Source: Rs1 sp036960485 (GTDB taxonomy: Bacteria; Pseudomonadota; Gammaproteobacteria; Pseudomonadales; Balneatricaceae). Taken from it: a stretch of 28,378 bases of DNA. Where the stretch lies: NCBI GenBank assembly GCA_036960485.1, contig JBALXS010000065.1, positions 1-28,378 of the forward strand. Direction: 5' to 3'. Positions within the stretch are counted from its first letter, which is position 1. Every line of letters begins with the position of its first letter. Of this stretch, positions 1 through 7,692 are shown piece by piece. A model generated the notes under the pieces. That model was not told where the DNA came from. It did no database searches and saw only the letters and a list, made by a program, of their open reading frames with translations. A program made the translations under genes and the position numbers.

Positions 1-462
1 TTGTTAAAAGGGGATATTTCTTACCTAGATTATCGAACAAAGTTTCTCGAAAATGCCAAGCTCAGTGACTTGTACGGCCCAGTATTTGATCGTGAATGCG
101 TTGCAATGTTTGAAATCGCTTATTCATATACTGAGGAGATGATCAATAAATTGGCAGAGTCATTTAAGCTATATCTGCTTTCTGATCATGTTGTAGAGTG
201 GACTCCACAAATAATGACGCAGCATAAGTTCTTTGACAAATTTGAGGATTGTATGTGGTCATATGAAATTGGAGCAACAAAAAAGACTACGGTGCCTTTT
301 GAGGCCATACTAGAGAAATTTAAACTTTCTCCTGAAAAGTGCCTGTTTGTGGATGATAATGCTGAGAACATAATCAATGCCACCTTGCTGGGTTTTAATT
401 GTCTCCATTTCAGAGGTGAAGAATCTGTCGATAAGATATATCGTGCCATAGAAAAAGGCTAA
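1..462 (+). CDS. HAD-superfamily hydrolase, N-terminally truncated by window edge
   Basis: This is the C-terminal part of a haloacid-dehalogenase-type hydrolase. In the visible 153 residues, LLSDH (about residues 58-62) fits HAD motif II (the Ser/Thr), the Lys pair in EIGATKKT fits motif III, and CLFVDDNAEN (about 114-123) is the acidic motif IV. The nucleophile motif I (DxDxT/V) is absent, so it must lie upstream of base 1; the TTG at base 1 is only the first in-frame codon, not a supported start. The nearest relatives by pattern are HAD-IA proteins such as YihX-like phosphatases, but the substrate cannot be named. The stop codon is part of TAACAAG, the beginning of the cassette-like spacer shared with two downstream genes, so it may be the body of a mobile gene cassette. 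Confidence 0.75.
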   Translation: MLKGDISYLDYRTKFLENAKLSDLYGPVFDRECVAMFEIAYSYTEEMINKLAESFKLYLLSDHVVEWTPQIMTQHKFFDKFEDCMWSYEIGATKKTTVPFEAILEKFKLSPEKCLFVDDNAENIINATLLGFNCLHFRGEESVDKIYRAIEKG

Positions 463-487
463 CAAGTTTAGGCACAGAGAATTATAT

Positions 488-517
488 TTCTTCTTCTTCT
501 TCTTCTTCTTCTTCTTC
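488..517. repeat. (TTC)10 trinucleotide microsatellite
   Basis: Ten uninterrupted TTC units lie in the spacer between the HAD-like gene and the first GNAT gene. Because the tract is outside any supported reading frame, slippage would change spacing rather than a protein. It ends about 225 bp upstream of the GNAT start chosen here. Confidence 0.97.
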
Positions 518-558
518 GGGCTTTAATGATAGCTGCTATAAACGTTAATCCCAACTTT

Positions 559-590
559 AAAAATGTCCTCTTTGTGTCATTTCCTGCCAT
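559..590 (+). repeat. Cassette-spacer repeat, copy 1
   Basis: This block reads AAAAATGTCCTCTTTGTGTC followed by ATTTCCTGCCAT. It aligns without gaps to copy 3 and nearly so to copy 2 over 32 nt. It lies about 100 nt after the TAACAA at the HAD stop codon. Its function is unknown. Confidence 0.8.
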
Positions 591-741
591 ATTAACCTAT
601 GGTTGAGACATCCTATGTAAACTTAAGAGGCCAATTAAGCAGAAGTCAAAATCTGCGTTCCTTCGTCGCTATAACCTTAGCTATGGTGTTTGCGGCGTTA
701 TGTTTCTATACTCATTCACAAGCTTAATAAAAGAAGATGTA

Positions 742-1221
742 ATGATTAATTTTAAAGAATTGGGATCGGAAGATTTTGAAAAATATAAAAATATTTTTGT
801 TGAAGACTACAGTGAAGATTTATTATTAAATCACGGTTATAAAATCAACGAAAGTATCAAAATAGCTGAGAGCTCGTTTCAGTCTAGTTTCCCAAATAAT
901 GTGCCAGTATCAACTGACAAAATTGTCCGTATCGTAACTGCTTCATCCACTGTTGGGTACCTTTGGTATAGCATTAATAAGAGTAATTCTAAGGCATATA
1001 TATGCGATTTTTTTATATTCGAAGAGTTTCGAAGTAAAGGTTATGGTAAATCCGCAATAAATGTCTTGGAGTCTGAACTTTCAAAGCAAAGTATCTCTTA
1101 TCTAAGTCTTCGAGTTGCCTACAATAATCCTAGAGCATTAGCTCTATACAAAAGTGTTGGCTTTAATGTTTCAGGCTATAACATGAGCAAGAGAGTCATA
1201 TCATCTTGCTCCGAAAGATAA
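742..1221 (+). CDS. GNAT-family N-acetyltransferase
   Basis: This is a GNAT acetyltransferase of 159 residues, transferring an acetyl group from acetyl-CoA to an unknown acceptor. The acetyl-CoA pyrophosphate-binding motif A is RSKGYGK, followed by the usual RVAYNNPRALALYKSVGF segment near the C-terminus. The frame is open back to an ATG at 700, but the ATG at 742 is preferred because AAGAAG at 731-736 gives a Shine-Dalgarno-like site 5 nt upstream and the protein then begins with the typical MINFKEL strand. The gene is AT-rich and stands alone. Its stop codon is embedded in TAACAA, the start of an attC-like spacer, which suggests an acquired cassette gene. The substrate is unknown. Confidence 0.85.
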   Translation: MINFKELGSEDFEKYKNIFVEDYSEDLLLNHGYKINESIKIAESSFQSSFPNNVPVSTDKIVRIVTASSTVGYLWYSINKSNSKAYICDFFIFEEFRSKGYGKSAINVLESELSKQSISYLSLRVAYNNPRALALYKSVGFNVSGYNMSKRVISSCSER

Positions 1222-1270
1222 CAAAAAAATGCACTGGACGCTTACGGTGGCACGGGATTTTGGCGTTAAA
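1216..1270 (+). repeat. attC-like cassette recombination site (candidate, degenerate)
   Basis: The segment begins with the GNAT stop as TAACAA, contains CACTGGACGCTTACGGTGGC in its centre, and ends in TTTTGGCGTTAAA. The TAAC and GTTA ends are complementary, and the central GGACG-C-TTACG arrangement recalls the short attC sites of chromosomal integron cassettes. The stem pairing is imperfect and no integrase gene is in the window, so this is a candidate only. Confidence 0.4.
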
Positions 1271-1492
1271 AATGTCCGCTTTGTGTCAATTCTCGTCTAT
1301 TTTTAGTACTTAAACCGAGGGCTAAAATCGATCAAAAGCGGGAATTTTTAGTCTGAGTTTATATACGCGTGTGTACTGATAAATAATTATAAACTATCAA
1401 GTTATTAATAGATCATTAAAGATTAGCAAAGATAAAACAGGTGTCTGTGGTCTTAGAAAAGCGCATACACAATTGTAATACTAAGGCTACCT
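1222..1492. other. Intergenic spacer between two GNAT genes (no gene seen)
   Basis: This non-coding stretch is 271 bp. Its left part is the attC-like element and copy 2 of the shared block. The remainder (about 1301-1492) is AT-rich, presumably carrying the promoter of the next gene, but no pair of -35/-10 boxes stands out. Confidence 0.5.
1268..1300 (+). repeat. Cassette-spacer repeat, copy 2
   Basis: This copy reads AAAAATGTCCGCTTTGTGTC followed by AATTCTCGTCTAT. It directly abuts the GGCGTT end of the attC-like element, which ties the repeat to the cassette boundary. It is most diverged at its 3' end. Confidence 0.8.
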
Positions 1493-1969
1493 ATGGAAAT
1501 TAGACCCTACCAAGATTTTGATTATGTCGAAATAGCAGATTTGTTTCACAACGCGGTCCATTCAATAGATAATGCGGTTTATTCAAAAGAAGAATTGGAG
1601 GCTTGGGCCCCGACACCAACGGACTATATTTTTTGGAAAGAACGCCTTGAAATTAAAAAGCCTTTCGTCGCTTTAGAGGGAAATATTGTTGTCGGTTTTA
1701 TCGAACTGGAAAGTAATGGCCACATTGATTGCCTTTATGTACATAAAGATCATCAAGGATTGGGTATAGCAACCGAATTGATGCAATACCTAATCAACGA
1801 AGCTAGGCTTAGAGGAATTAGTAAATTACATGTTGAGGCAAGCAAAATAGCGAGACCGTTATTTGAAAAACACGGCTTCAACCTTCAAAAAACCAACATA
1901 GTAAAATTAAGAGAGCAGACTTTAATAAATTATTCTATGTCAACTGCTCTCCAGTCTTTACAAGTATAG
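1493..1969 (+). CDS. GNAT-family N-acetyltransferase, YafP-like
   Basis: This 158-residue GNAT acetyltransferase resembles the YafP type in layout. It starts MEIRPYQDFDYVEIADLFHN, has a central strand with VVGFIEL, and carries the acetyl-CoA-binding motif HQGLGIA at about residues 87-93. The late segment ARPLFEKHGF is the usual GNAT C-terminal helix-turn. Start choice: the ATG at 1493 follows a weak TAAGG about 8 nt upstream. Unlike its neighbours, its stop is not followed by a TAACAA/GGCGTTA spacer, so it may share a cassette or have lost its boundary. The substrate is unknown. Confidence is high for the family and low for the exact relative. Confidence 0.85.
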   Translation: MEIRPYQDFDYVEIADLFHNAVHSIDNAVYSKEELEAWAPTPTDYIFWKERLEIKKPFVALEGNIVVGFIELESNGHIDCLYVHKDHQGLGIATELMQYLINEARLRGISKLHVEASKIARPLFEKHGFNLQKTNIVKLREQTLINYSMSTALQSLQV

Positions 1970-2057
1970 ACAATCGAACAAACTCACTTTATCTCTCTGA
2001 ATTTTACCACAGCAAAATGTGTTAAGAATCATCGCTACATTAATTAGAGTACTTACA

Positions 2058-2423
2058 ATGAAAATGAATTATTTTGTATTTGGAACAAATAATAAAGAAA
2101 AAGCGGTTACATTTTATGATGAATTATTTGACGGGTGCGGATTAAATAAAATTCATGGAGAGGGGCGAATGACCCTATGGGGGAACGAAGATTTTATGTT
2201 TGCTCTAGCGGAGCCGTTCGATGAAAACCCTGCGTCGAACGGAAATGGTACCATGCTTGGCTTTCATGTTGACTCAATTGAAGAAGTTAATCGGTTACAT
2301 AAAAAAGGCATTAATTTAGGAGGCTTGAGCGAAGGCGAGCCTAAAATACGTTCTAACATGCATTCTGCCTATATAAGAGATTTAGATAATAATAAAATAT
2401 GCATCTACACGAGCAATGCATAG
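2058..2423 (+). CDS. Glyoxalase/bleomycin-resistance fold (VOC superfamily) protein
   Basis: This protein of about 121 residues has the two beta-alpha-beta modules of the vicinal-oxygen-chelate fold. The first module starts MNYFVFGTNNKEKAVTFYDE, and the second contains GFHVDSIEEVNRLHKKG and ends SAYIRDLDNNKICIYTSN. The general layout is like small stand-alone glyoxalase-like proteins of integron cassettes and PhnB relatives. The frame is open back to 2019, but the ATG at 2058 fits the fold best; a second ATG follows two codons later. No substrate or metal can be assigned. The gene ends TAGCAAGGCGGTAAAAATATC, a collapsed version of the spacer seen after the two other cassette-like genes. Confidence 0.75.
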   Translation: MKMNYFVFGTNNKEKAVTFYDELFDGCGLNKIHGEGRMTLWGNEDFMFALAEPFDENPASNGNGTMLGFHVDSIEEVNRLHKKGINLGGLSEGEPKIRSNMHSAYIRDLDNNKICIYTSNA

Positions 2424-2432
2424 CAAGGCGGT

Positions 2433-2464
2433 AAAAATATCTGCTTTGTGTCATTTTCTGCCAT
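2433..2464 (+). repeat. Cassette-spacer repeat, copy 3
   Basis: This copy reads AAAAATATCTGCTTTGTGTC followed by ATTTTCTGCCAT. It is preceded by TAGCAAGGCGGT, which looks like the TAACAA and GGCGTT ends of copy 2 joined with the middle missing. It lies 9 nt after the glyoxalase stop codon. Confidence 0.8.
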
Positions 2465-3012
2465 GGATCTCTAGAGTTCCTCACGGAATTACTTTATCGG
2501 TAAGGATTCTTCATGTCTAAAAACACAAAGCTACAGTTCAATTTCTGCGGATAAACGAACACAACATTAAAATTACTGCGAACGGTTTCATTGTTTATGA
2601 GATTTTCTTATGCAAGGTAATCTTATATAGGATGAAATGCCTAGTGTTTCCTGGCCTCGTTATTTCACTACTTACGATATTTGACACACGAGGGATACTG
2701 TTTTATAGGAAGTAGACTTGTAGGGTTTTGCCTTTGAATAACTGGCTAGAAAGTTTAACACGAAGCACAATAAAGGAAAAATCAGGTCAGTAATGCGGTC
2801 GCGTATAATAGAGAGGCAGTTATCAATTGTAAATGCTTTTACTCTCTAATTAAGCAACAAATTTCTAAAAATGCTAACTGTAAATAGCAATAGTAAAAAT
2901 GAAAAAAATCAAAAATAAAAATCAAAAATAAATATTTTCTTGCTGCCCGCACCAGCTCTGGACTGAGGTGATATTTAGCTTTAAATGGCTTGGTTTTATT
3001 GAATGTCAAGAG

Positions 3013-3040
3013 TTGAAATTTATGACGAAATCTCTATATT
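3013..3040 (+). promoter_or_regulatory. Candidate sigma70 promoter for nrdAB-yfaE
   Basis: TTGAAA at 3013-3018 and TATATT at 3035-3040 are separated by 16 bp. The -10 element lies inside the first NrdR-like box, where a repressor would block it. This assumes an approximately 320-nt leader to the nrdA start. Not tested. Confidence 0.45.
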
Positions 3041-3046
3041 TAGTGT
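3031..3046. promoter_or_regulatory. NrdR box 1 (candidate)
   Basis: The 16-mer TCTCTATATTTAGTGT matches the NrdR-box pattern acaCwAtATaTwGtgt at nearly all conserved positions. NrdR is the repressor of ribonucleotide reductase genes when deoxynucleotides are abundant. The site overlaps the candidate -10 hexamer. Confidence 0.6.
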
Positions 3047-3062
3047 CTGGTTTCTATGGGAT

Positions 3063-3078
3063 CGACCATATATTGTAT
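3063..3078. promoter_or_regulatory. NrdR box 2 (candidate)
   Basis: CGACCATATATTGTAT keeps the CxATATATTG core of the NrdR box but has weaker flanks. Its core begins exactly 32 bp after that of box 1, about three helical turns, which is the spacing typical of paired NrdR sites. Confidence 0.55.
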
Positions 3079-3361
3079 AACGTCGAGAATAACTTAAGTT
3101 TTGGTTAAGTAGTAATCTGTTACAAGAGAGTGATTAAATTCGCAAAATAGCACTGATATCATTTATTTAATCAAGTGCAAACAATACTAGAGATTTTCGT
3201 ATCACGTATCACACCATAATAAGGTAAGATAACAGCCGGCTAAATAATGTAATTTATTGCGATAAATGCGTATTTAAGTTGGTTTTTAATGCTTTGTTAT
3301 GGTGCGCAGTTGGTGTGTTTAGGTCTCTATATCAGTAATTAACGATGGGGTAGAAGGTTAC

Positions 3362-5626
3362 ATGCAGCAAGATTTGATGGTTACCAAAAGGGATGGTCGG
3401 CAAGAGAAGTTAGATCTTGAAAAAATTCACAGGGTAGTTATTTGGGCTGCTGAAGGCCTAGATCATGTTTCTCCTTCAGAGGTTGAGCTCAAGGCACACA
3501 TACAGTTTTTTGAAGGCATGAAAACGGCTGATATTCACGAAACACTAATTAAATCTGCTGCGGATTTGATTTCAGAAGAAACACCTGATTATCAGTATCT
3601 ATCAGCTCGTTTAGCTATTTTTCATCTTAGAAAGCGTGCATTTGGTCAATTTGAGCCACCTAAGCTGTTTAAGCATGTTCAAAAAATGGTTGAAACGGGG
3701 CGCTACGATAAGCATCTATTAGAAGATTATAGCGAGCAAGAACTTGACCAGCTAGAAGGCTTTCTTGATCATTCTCGGGATATGAATTTCTCTTATGCGG
3801 CCGTTAAGCAATTAGAAGGTAAGTACCTAGTACAGAACAGAGTGACGGGTGATATCTATGAAAGCCCACAGATATTATATATTTTAGTAGCTGCATGTTT
3901 GTTTGCAAATTATCCTAAAGCCACACGTTTAGATTATGTGAAACGTTTTTATGATGCTACTTCACTATTTAAGCTGTCATTACCTACTCCGATCATGGCG
4001 GGTGTACGCACACCAACGCGCCAATTCAGCTCTTGTGTATTAATAGAAACGGGAGATAGTTTAGATTCTATAAACTCTACCACATCAGCAATAGTCAAAT
4101 ATGTTTCGCAAAGAGCCGGTATTGGTATTAATGCTGGTCGGATTCGTGCGTTGGGAAGCCCAATACGCGGTGGTGAGGCGTTTCATACGGGATGCATTCC
4201 ATTTTACAAGCACTTCCAAACAGCTGTTAAATCTTGCTCGCAAGGCGGAGTGCGCGGTGGTGCAGCGACATTGTTCTATCCTGTTTGGCATTTAGAAGTA
4301 GAATCATTGCTAGTGTTGAAAAATAACCGCGGCGTTGAAGAGAACCGAGTTCGGCATTTAGATTATGGCGTGCAGTTGAATAAATTGATGTATCAGCGCT
4401 TAGTTAAAGGTGGCAATATCACTTTGTTTAGCCCGCATGAAGTGCCCGGTTTATACGATGCCTTTTTTGCTGATCAAGATGAATTTGAACGCTTATATGT
4501 TAAATATGAGCAAGATGAATCTATTCGTAAAACGACTGTTAAAGCCTCTGAATTATTTGGCGTTTTGGCTTCTGAACGCGCTTCTACAGGGCGTATTTAC
4601 ATTCAAAACGTTGATCATTGTAATACACACAGCCCTTTTGATCCTAAAGTTGCACCTATTAAGCAATCTAATCTTTGTTTAGAAATAGCTTTACCGACCA
4701 AGCCACTAAATCATATTCACGATGAAGAAGGTGAAATAGCACTTTGTACTTTATCAGCATTTAATTTAGGCGCTTTAGAAAGTTTAGATGAGTTGACAGA
4801 GCTATCAGAGTTGATTGTTCGTGCATTAGATAGTTTGTTGGATTATCAAAATTATCCTATTATAGCAGCTAAATTGGCCACTGATTATCGTCGAACTTTA
4901 GGGGTAGGGGTTACTAACTTAGCCTACTATTTAGCTAAGAATGGTGTTAAGTATTCAGATGGTTCTGCTAACGGTCTAGTGCATCGCACATTTGAAGCAA
5001 TTCAATATAACTTGTTAAAAGCTTCAAATCAGTTGGCGGTAGAATCAGGCCCTTGTCTTAAGTTTAATGAAACCACTTACTCGAAAGGTATTTTGCCGAT
5101 AGATACCTATAAAAGAGATATCGATGCATATTGTAATGAGCCATTACATTATGACTGGGAAGCTTTGCGTGCAGATATCGTCCGTGATGGGTTACGCAAT
5201 AGTACTTTAATGGCATTAATGCCTTGTGAGACTTCCTCGCAAGTAACAAACTCAACAAATGGTATTGAGCCTCCTCGTGGCTTTGTATCCGTTAAGGCGA
5301 GTAAAGATGGCATCTTAAAGCAAGTAGTGCCAGAGTATTTAAAGCTAAAAGATAAATATGAACTACTATGGACTATCCCAAATAATGATGGCTACTTACA
5401 ATTAGTGGGCATTATGCAAAAATTTGTCGATCAGTCAATATCTGCGAATACGAATTATGATCCGACTAAATTTGCCGCAGAAAAAGTACCAATGAAACAG
5501 TTATTAAAAGATTTATTAACGGCTTATAAGTACGGCGTTAAAACGCTTTATTATCACAATACGCGTGATGGTGCTTCTGAAAACCACTCGGAAGATGACT
5601 GTGCAAGTGGTGCTTGTAAGTTATAA
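3362..5626 (+). CDS. nrdA: Ribonucleoside-diphosphate reductase class Ia, alpha subunit
   Basis: NrdA is the large catalytic subunit that reduces ribonucleoside diphosphates to deoxyribonucleotides with NrdB. The protein has 754 residues, against 761 in E. coli. It carries an N-terminal ATP-cone (about residues 5-95) for allosteric activity control. The active-site residues fall at the E. coli positions: C225 (in SSCVLIE), N437, C439 and E441 (NLCLEIALP), C462 (ALCTLSAFN), and the radical-transfer tyrosines Y730-Y731 (LYYHNTRDG). The C-terminal redox pair is C747 and C752 in CASGACKL, which thioredoxin or glutaredoxin would re-reduce. The start ATG follows GAAGG 4 nt upstream. It is first in an operon with nrdB and yfaE and is probably repressed by NrdR through two boxes upstream. 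Confidence 0.98.
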   Translation: MQQDLMVTKRDGRQEKLDLEKIHRVVIWAAEGLDHVSPSEVELKAHIQFFEGMKTADIHETLIKSAADLISEETPDYQYLSARLAIFHLRKRAFGQFEPPKLFKHVQKMVETGRYDKHLLEDYSEQELDQLEGFLDHSRDMNFSYAAVKQLEGKYLVQNRVTGDIYESPQILYILVAACLFANYPKATRLDYVKRFYDATSLFKLSLPTPIMAGVRTPTRQFSSCVLIETGDSLDSINSTTSAIVKYVSQRAGIGINAGRIRALGSPIRGGEAFHTGCIPFYKHFQTAVKSCSQGGVRGGAATLFYPVWHLEVESLLVLKNNRGVEENRVRHLDYGVQLNKLMYQRLVKGGNITLFSPHEVPGLYDAFFADQDEFERLYVKYEQDESIRKTTVKASELFGVLASERASTGRIYIQNVDHCNTHSPFDPKVAPIKQSNLCLEIALPTKPLNHIHDEEGEIALCTLSAFNLGALESLDELTELSELIVRALDSLLDYQNYPIIAAKLATDYRRTLGVGVTNLAYYLAKNGVKYSDGSANGLVHRTFEAIQYNLLKASNQLAVESGPCLKFNETTYSKGILPIDTYKRDIDAYCNEPLHYDWEALRADIVRDGLRNSTLMALMPCETSSQVTNSTNGIEPPRGFVSVKASKDGILKQVVPEYLKLKDKYELLWTIPNNDGYLQLVGIMQKFVDQSISANTNYDPTKFAAEKVPMKQLLKDLLTAYKYGVKTLYYHNTRDGASENHSEDDCASGACKL

Positions 5627-5762
5627 TTGCAAATGATAAAGATGCGTTTAGTTGAATTTAAGCTAAGCGCTTCTTTTTCTTTGCGCTATTGCTGCTAATA
5701 GTAGTTAACTAATTGATGAGGTTAATTACTCCTATTTTATTTTAAATTTTTGGCCATGATTG

Positions 5763-6893
5763 ATGTCTTATACCACTTTTAATGCAAAAAACTTTGATTC
5801 CACAAAAGAGCCAATGTTTTTTGGCGAAAATGTTAACGTTGCACGCTACGATCGACAAAAATATCCAATATTTGAGAAGTTGATCGAGAAACAGCTTTCT
5901 TTTTTTTGGCGTCCAGAAGAAGTGGATTTATCAGCAGATCGTAAAGATTTTATTGATATGCCGGAACATGAAAAGCACATATTCTTAAGCAACTTGAAGT
6001 ACCAAACCTTATTGGATTCGGTACAAGGGCGCTCTCCAAACGTTGCTTTTTTACCGATAGTATCTATTCCAGAGTTAGAAACTTGGCTGGAAACTTGGGC
6101 TTTTAGTGAAACAGTTCACTCGCGCTCATACACGCATATTATCCGTAATATTGTGACTGATCCTTCAGTTATTTTTGACGAAATAGTTACTAATCCCGAA
6201 ATTGTTAAAAGAGCAGAATCAGTCACTAAGCTGTACGATGAATTGATTAATTTAATCAGCGTGCAAAATGTACATGGTTACGGCGTGCATCATATAAATG
6301 GCAACAAATACGATTGCACTTTGTGGAATATGAAGTGCAAAGTGTACTTAACAATGGTGTCAGTTAATGTACTGGAAGCTATTCGCTTTTATGTCAGCTT
6401 TGCTTGCTCTTTTGCCTTTGCTGAGCGAGCCATTATGGAAGGCAACGCTAAAATAATTAAGCTGATTGCACGTGATGAAGCATTGCACTTAACCGGTACG
6501 CAAAATATATTAAACTTGCTGGCTTCAGGCGCCGATGGTGCTGAGTTTAAAGAAGTAGCGAAAGCGTGTGAAAAAGAAGCGATAGCATTATTTGCAGAAG
6601 CAGCTGAGCAAGAAAAAGAGTGGGCTGTGTATTTATTCCGTGAAGGTTCTATGATTGGTTTAAATGCACAAATATTGAGCCAGTATGTTGAGTATATTAC
6701 TAACGTGCGCTTAAAGGCAGTTGGTTTTGATGAGATATTCCCGTCAAGACAAAACCCACTACCATGGATGAATGCTTGGTTGAGTAGCGATAATGTGCAA
6801 GTTGCGCCACAAGAATCTGAAATTAGCTCCTATTTAGTTGGGCAAATTGATAACACTCTAGAAGAGGGTGATTTCGATGATTTTGATTTTTGA
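5763..6893 (+). CDS. nrdB: Ribonucleoside-diphosphate reductase class Ia, beta subunit
   Basis: NrdB carries the diiron-tyrosyl radical that initiates catalysis in NrdA. The 376-residue length equals the E. coli protein, and the N-terminus MSYTTF matches its MAYTTF, which decides for the ATG at 5763 over the in-frame TTG one codon earlier. Diiron ligands are recognisable: the Asp of LLDSVQG, Glu and His in FSETVHSRSY, Glu in LEAIRFY, and Glu and His in RDEALHLTG. The radical tyrosine is Y123 (Y122 in mature numbering) in HSRSYTH. The C-terminal tail SYLVGQIDN is the NrdA-docking peptide. It lies 136 bp downstream of nrdA, longer than usual for an operon, with no strong terminator in the gap. 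No strong Shine-Dalgarno site is visible. Confidence 0.98.
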   Translation: MSYTTFNAKNFDSTKEPMFFGENVNVARYDRQKYPIFEKLIEKQLSFFWRPEEVDLSADRKDFIDMPEHEKHIFLSNLKYQTLLDSVQGRSPNVAFLPIVSIPELETWLETWAFSETVHSRSYTHIIRNIVTDPSVIFDEIVTNPEIVKRAESVTKLYDELINLISVQNVHGYGVHHINGNKYDCTLWNMKCKVYLTMVSVNVLEAIRFYVSFACSFAFAERAIMEGNAKIIKLIARDEALHLTGTQNILNLLASGADGAEFKEVAKACEKEAIALFAEAAEQEKEWAVYLFREGSMIGLNAQILSQYVEYITNVRLKAVGFDEIFPSRQNPLPWMNAWLSSDNVQVAPQESEISSYLVGQIDNTLEEGDFDDFDF

Positions 6894-7186
6894 GTAATTT
6901 CTCACATAAAATAGCTCAAAAAAGTATGGGAATACCCAGGGTTAAAGTGGGTAATCAAACGTTTTATTATCAGTATGAGCCTAGTTTATTAGACTCCTTA
7001 GAAGCGCAAGATATAGCAGCGCCTTATAACTGTCGCGGTGGGTACTGCGGCTGTTGTAAAGTGCGCCTGTTGCAAGGAGAAGTTCAATATATAGATGAGG
7101 GAATGGTTGATCTGAAAGAAGACGAGATCTTAACTTGTATTTGTGTTCCAAAGACTCACGTAGAATTAGAATTACCCGATGAATAA
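6890..7186 (+). CDS. yfaE: [2Fe-2S] ferredoxin YfaE, NrdB cofactor maintenance
   Basis: YfaE-type ferredoxins deliver electrons to rebuild the diferric-tyrosyl radical in NrdB. This one has the plant-type cluster ligands in CRGGYCGCC (C-x4-C-x2-C) and a fourth cysteine in ILTCIC. It is 98 residues by the TTG start, slightly longer than E. coli YfaE (84). The TTG at 6890 overlaps the nrdB stop as TTGA, which fits translational coupling. An ATG at 6926 (MGIPRVK) is a real alternative and would give 86 residues, close to the family length. Neither has a good ribosome-binding site. Its place directly after nrdB is the standard gammaproteobacterial arrangement. Confidence 0.92.
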   Translation: MSNFSHKIAQKSMGIPRVKVGNQTFYYQYEPSLLDSLEAQDIAAPYNCRGGYCGCCKVRLLQGEVQYIDEGMVDLKEDEILTCICVPKTHVELELPDE

Positions 7187-7692
7187 GTAGTGCTTAGATA
7201 GCCTTTTCTATAGGCATGGGTGCGAGCTTTATACCTAAATTACCAGGTTTGCATTATGCATGCCTCGAGCAGTAGATTGTGCTTACATGTACCTAAGCAT
7301 TAGCTGAAAAAATTATTTTAATAACCCTCTTAGATTTAAGCTAGGCAATGCTTAATTTAAAGCTGTTTTGAAAACAGTCCACAAAGGTGTTTTTTGCAAC
7401 AGGCTGATTAAAAGAAGAATTAGCTTTGTAATGGCTTGGTTGCTTTTTAGGTAGGTGTTTGAAAATAAGTGATTTTAAGTTTAAATTAAGTTTCTAAATT
7501 AAGAAAAATAAGTATTTACTAAATTTTCGCCTTAAAGTTATCCAATAAACTATCCACAGCTATAATTAAGACTATAAACTAGTCAATTACTCTTTGTATT
7601 GGGAGTGCTACCGATTGTTTATTACCGGTTTTACTCATCTTTAATGATGAATATGCTCTTTAAAGATAACAGGGCGTATAAATAAAGTTATA
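7187..7692. other. Convergent intergenic region between yfaE and the GGDEF gene (no gene seen)
   Basis: This 506-bp AT-rich stretch lies between two convergent genes. It contains a weak GCCT/AGGC hairpin at about 7200-7216, two near-DnaA-box sequences at 7538-7546 and 7550-7558, and an ATCTTTAA/TTAAAGAT inverted repeat at 7637-7667. The inverted repeat sits just beyond the GGDEF stop codon and could help end transcription. No open frame in it resembles a gene. Confidence 0.5.

Larger units (their letters stand above)
463..741. other. Intergenic spacer after HAD gene (no gene seen)
   Basis: This 279-bp non-coding stretch holds, in order, the TAACAAG immediately overlapping the HAD stop, a (TTC)10 microsatellite, an ACGTTAA segment at about 540-547, copy 1 of the shared 32-nt block (559-590), and a GCGGCGTTATG stretch just before base 702. 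Pieces such as TAACAA and GGCGTTA resemble the outer boxes of integron attC sites, but no complete attC can be folded here with confidence. No convincing promoter was identified for the downstream GNAT gene. Confidence 0.5.
2424..3361. other. Long intergenic region upstream of nrdA (no gene seen)
   Basis: I see no credible coding sequence in this 938-bp stretch in either direction. It begins with copy 3 of the shared block, then a very AT-rich part with A/T-rich direct repeats (about 2900-2935, AAAATCAAAAATAAA-like). The nrdA control region is near 3013-3078. The remaining 280 bp is an apparently untranslated leader up to the GAAGG ribosome-binding site at 3353-3357. Confidence 0.6.

Noticed and set aside
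2900..2935. A-rich direct repeats of the AAAATCAAAAATAAA kind
   Set aside because: Low-complexity sequence; no array structure or spacers, so not CRISPR or an iteron set.
5660..5695. AGCGC/GCGCT hairpin between nrdA and nrdB
   Set aside because: Stem of only 5 bp with a 12-nt loop and no T-tail; it does not support a terminator within the operon.
7538..7558. Two near-DnaA boxes (TTATCCAAT and CTATCCACA) 12 bp apart
   Set aside because: Each has at least one mismatch, there is no further cluster or replication gene nearby, and the AT-rich context makes chance matches likely.
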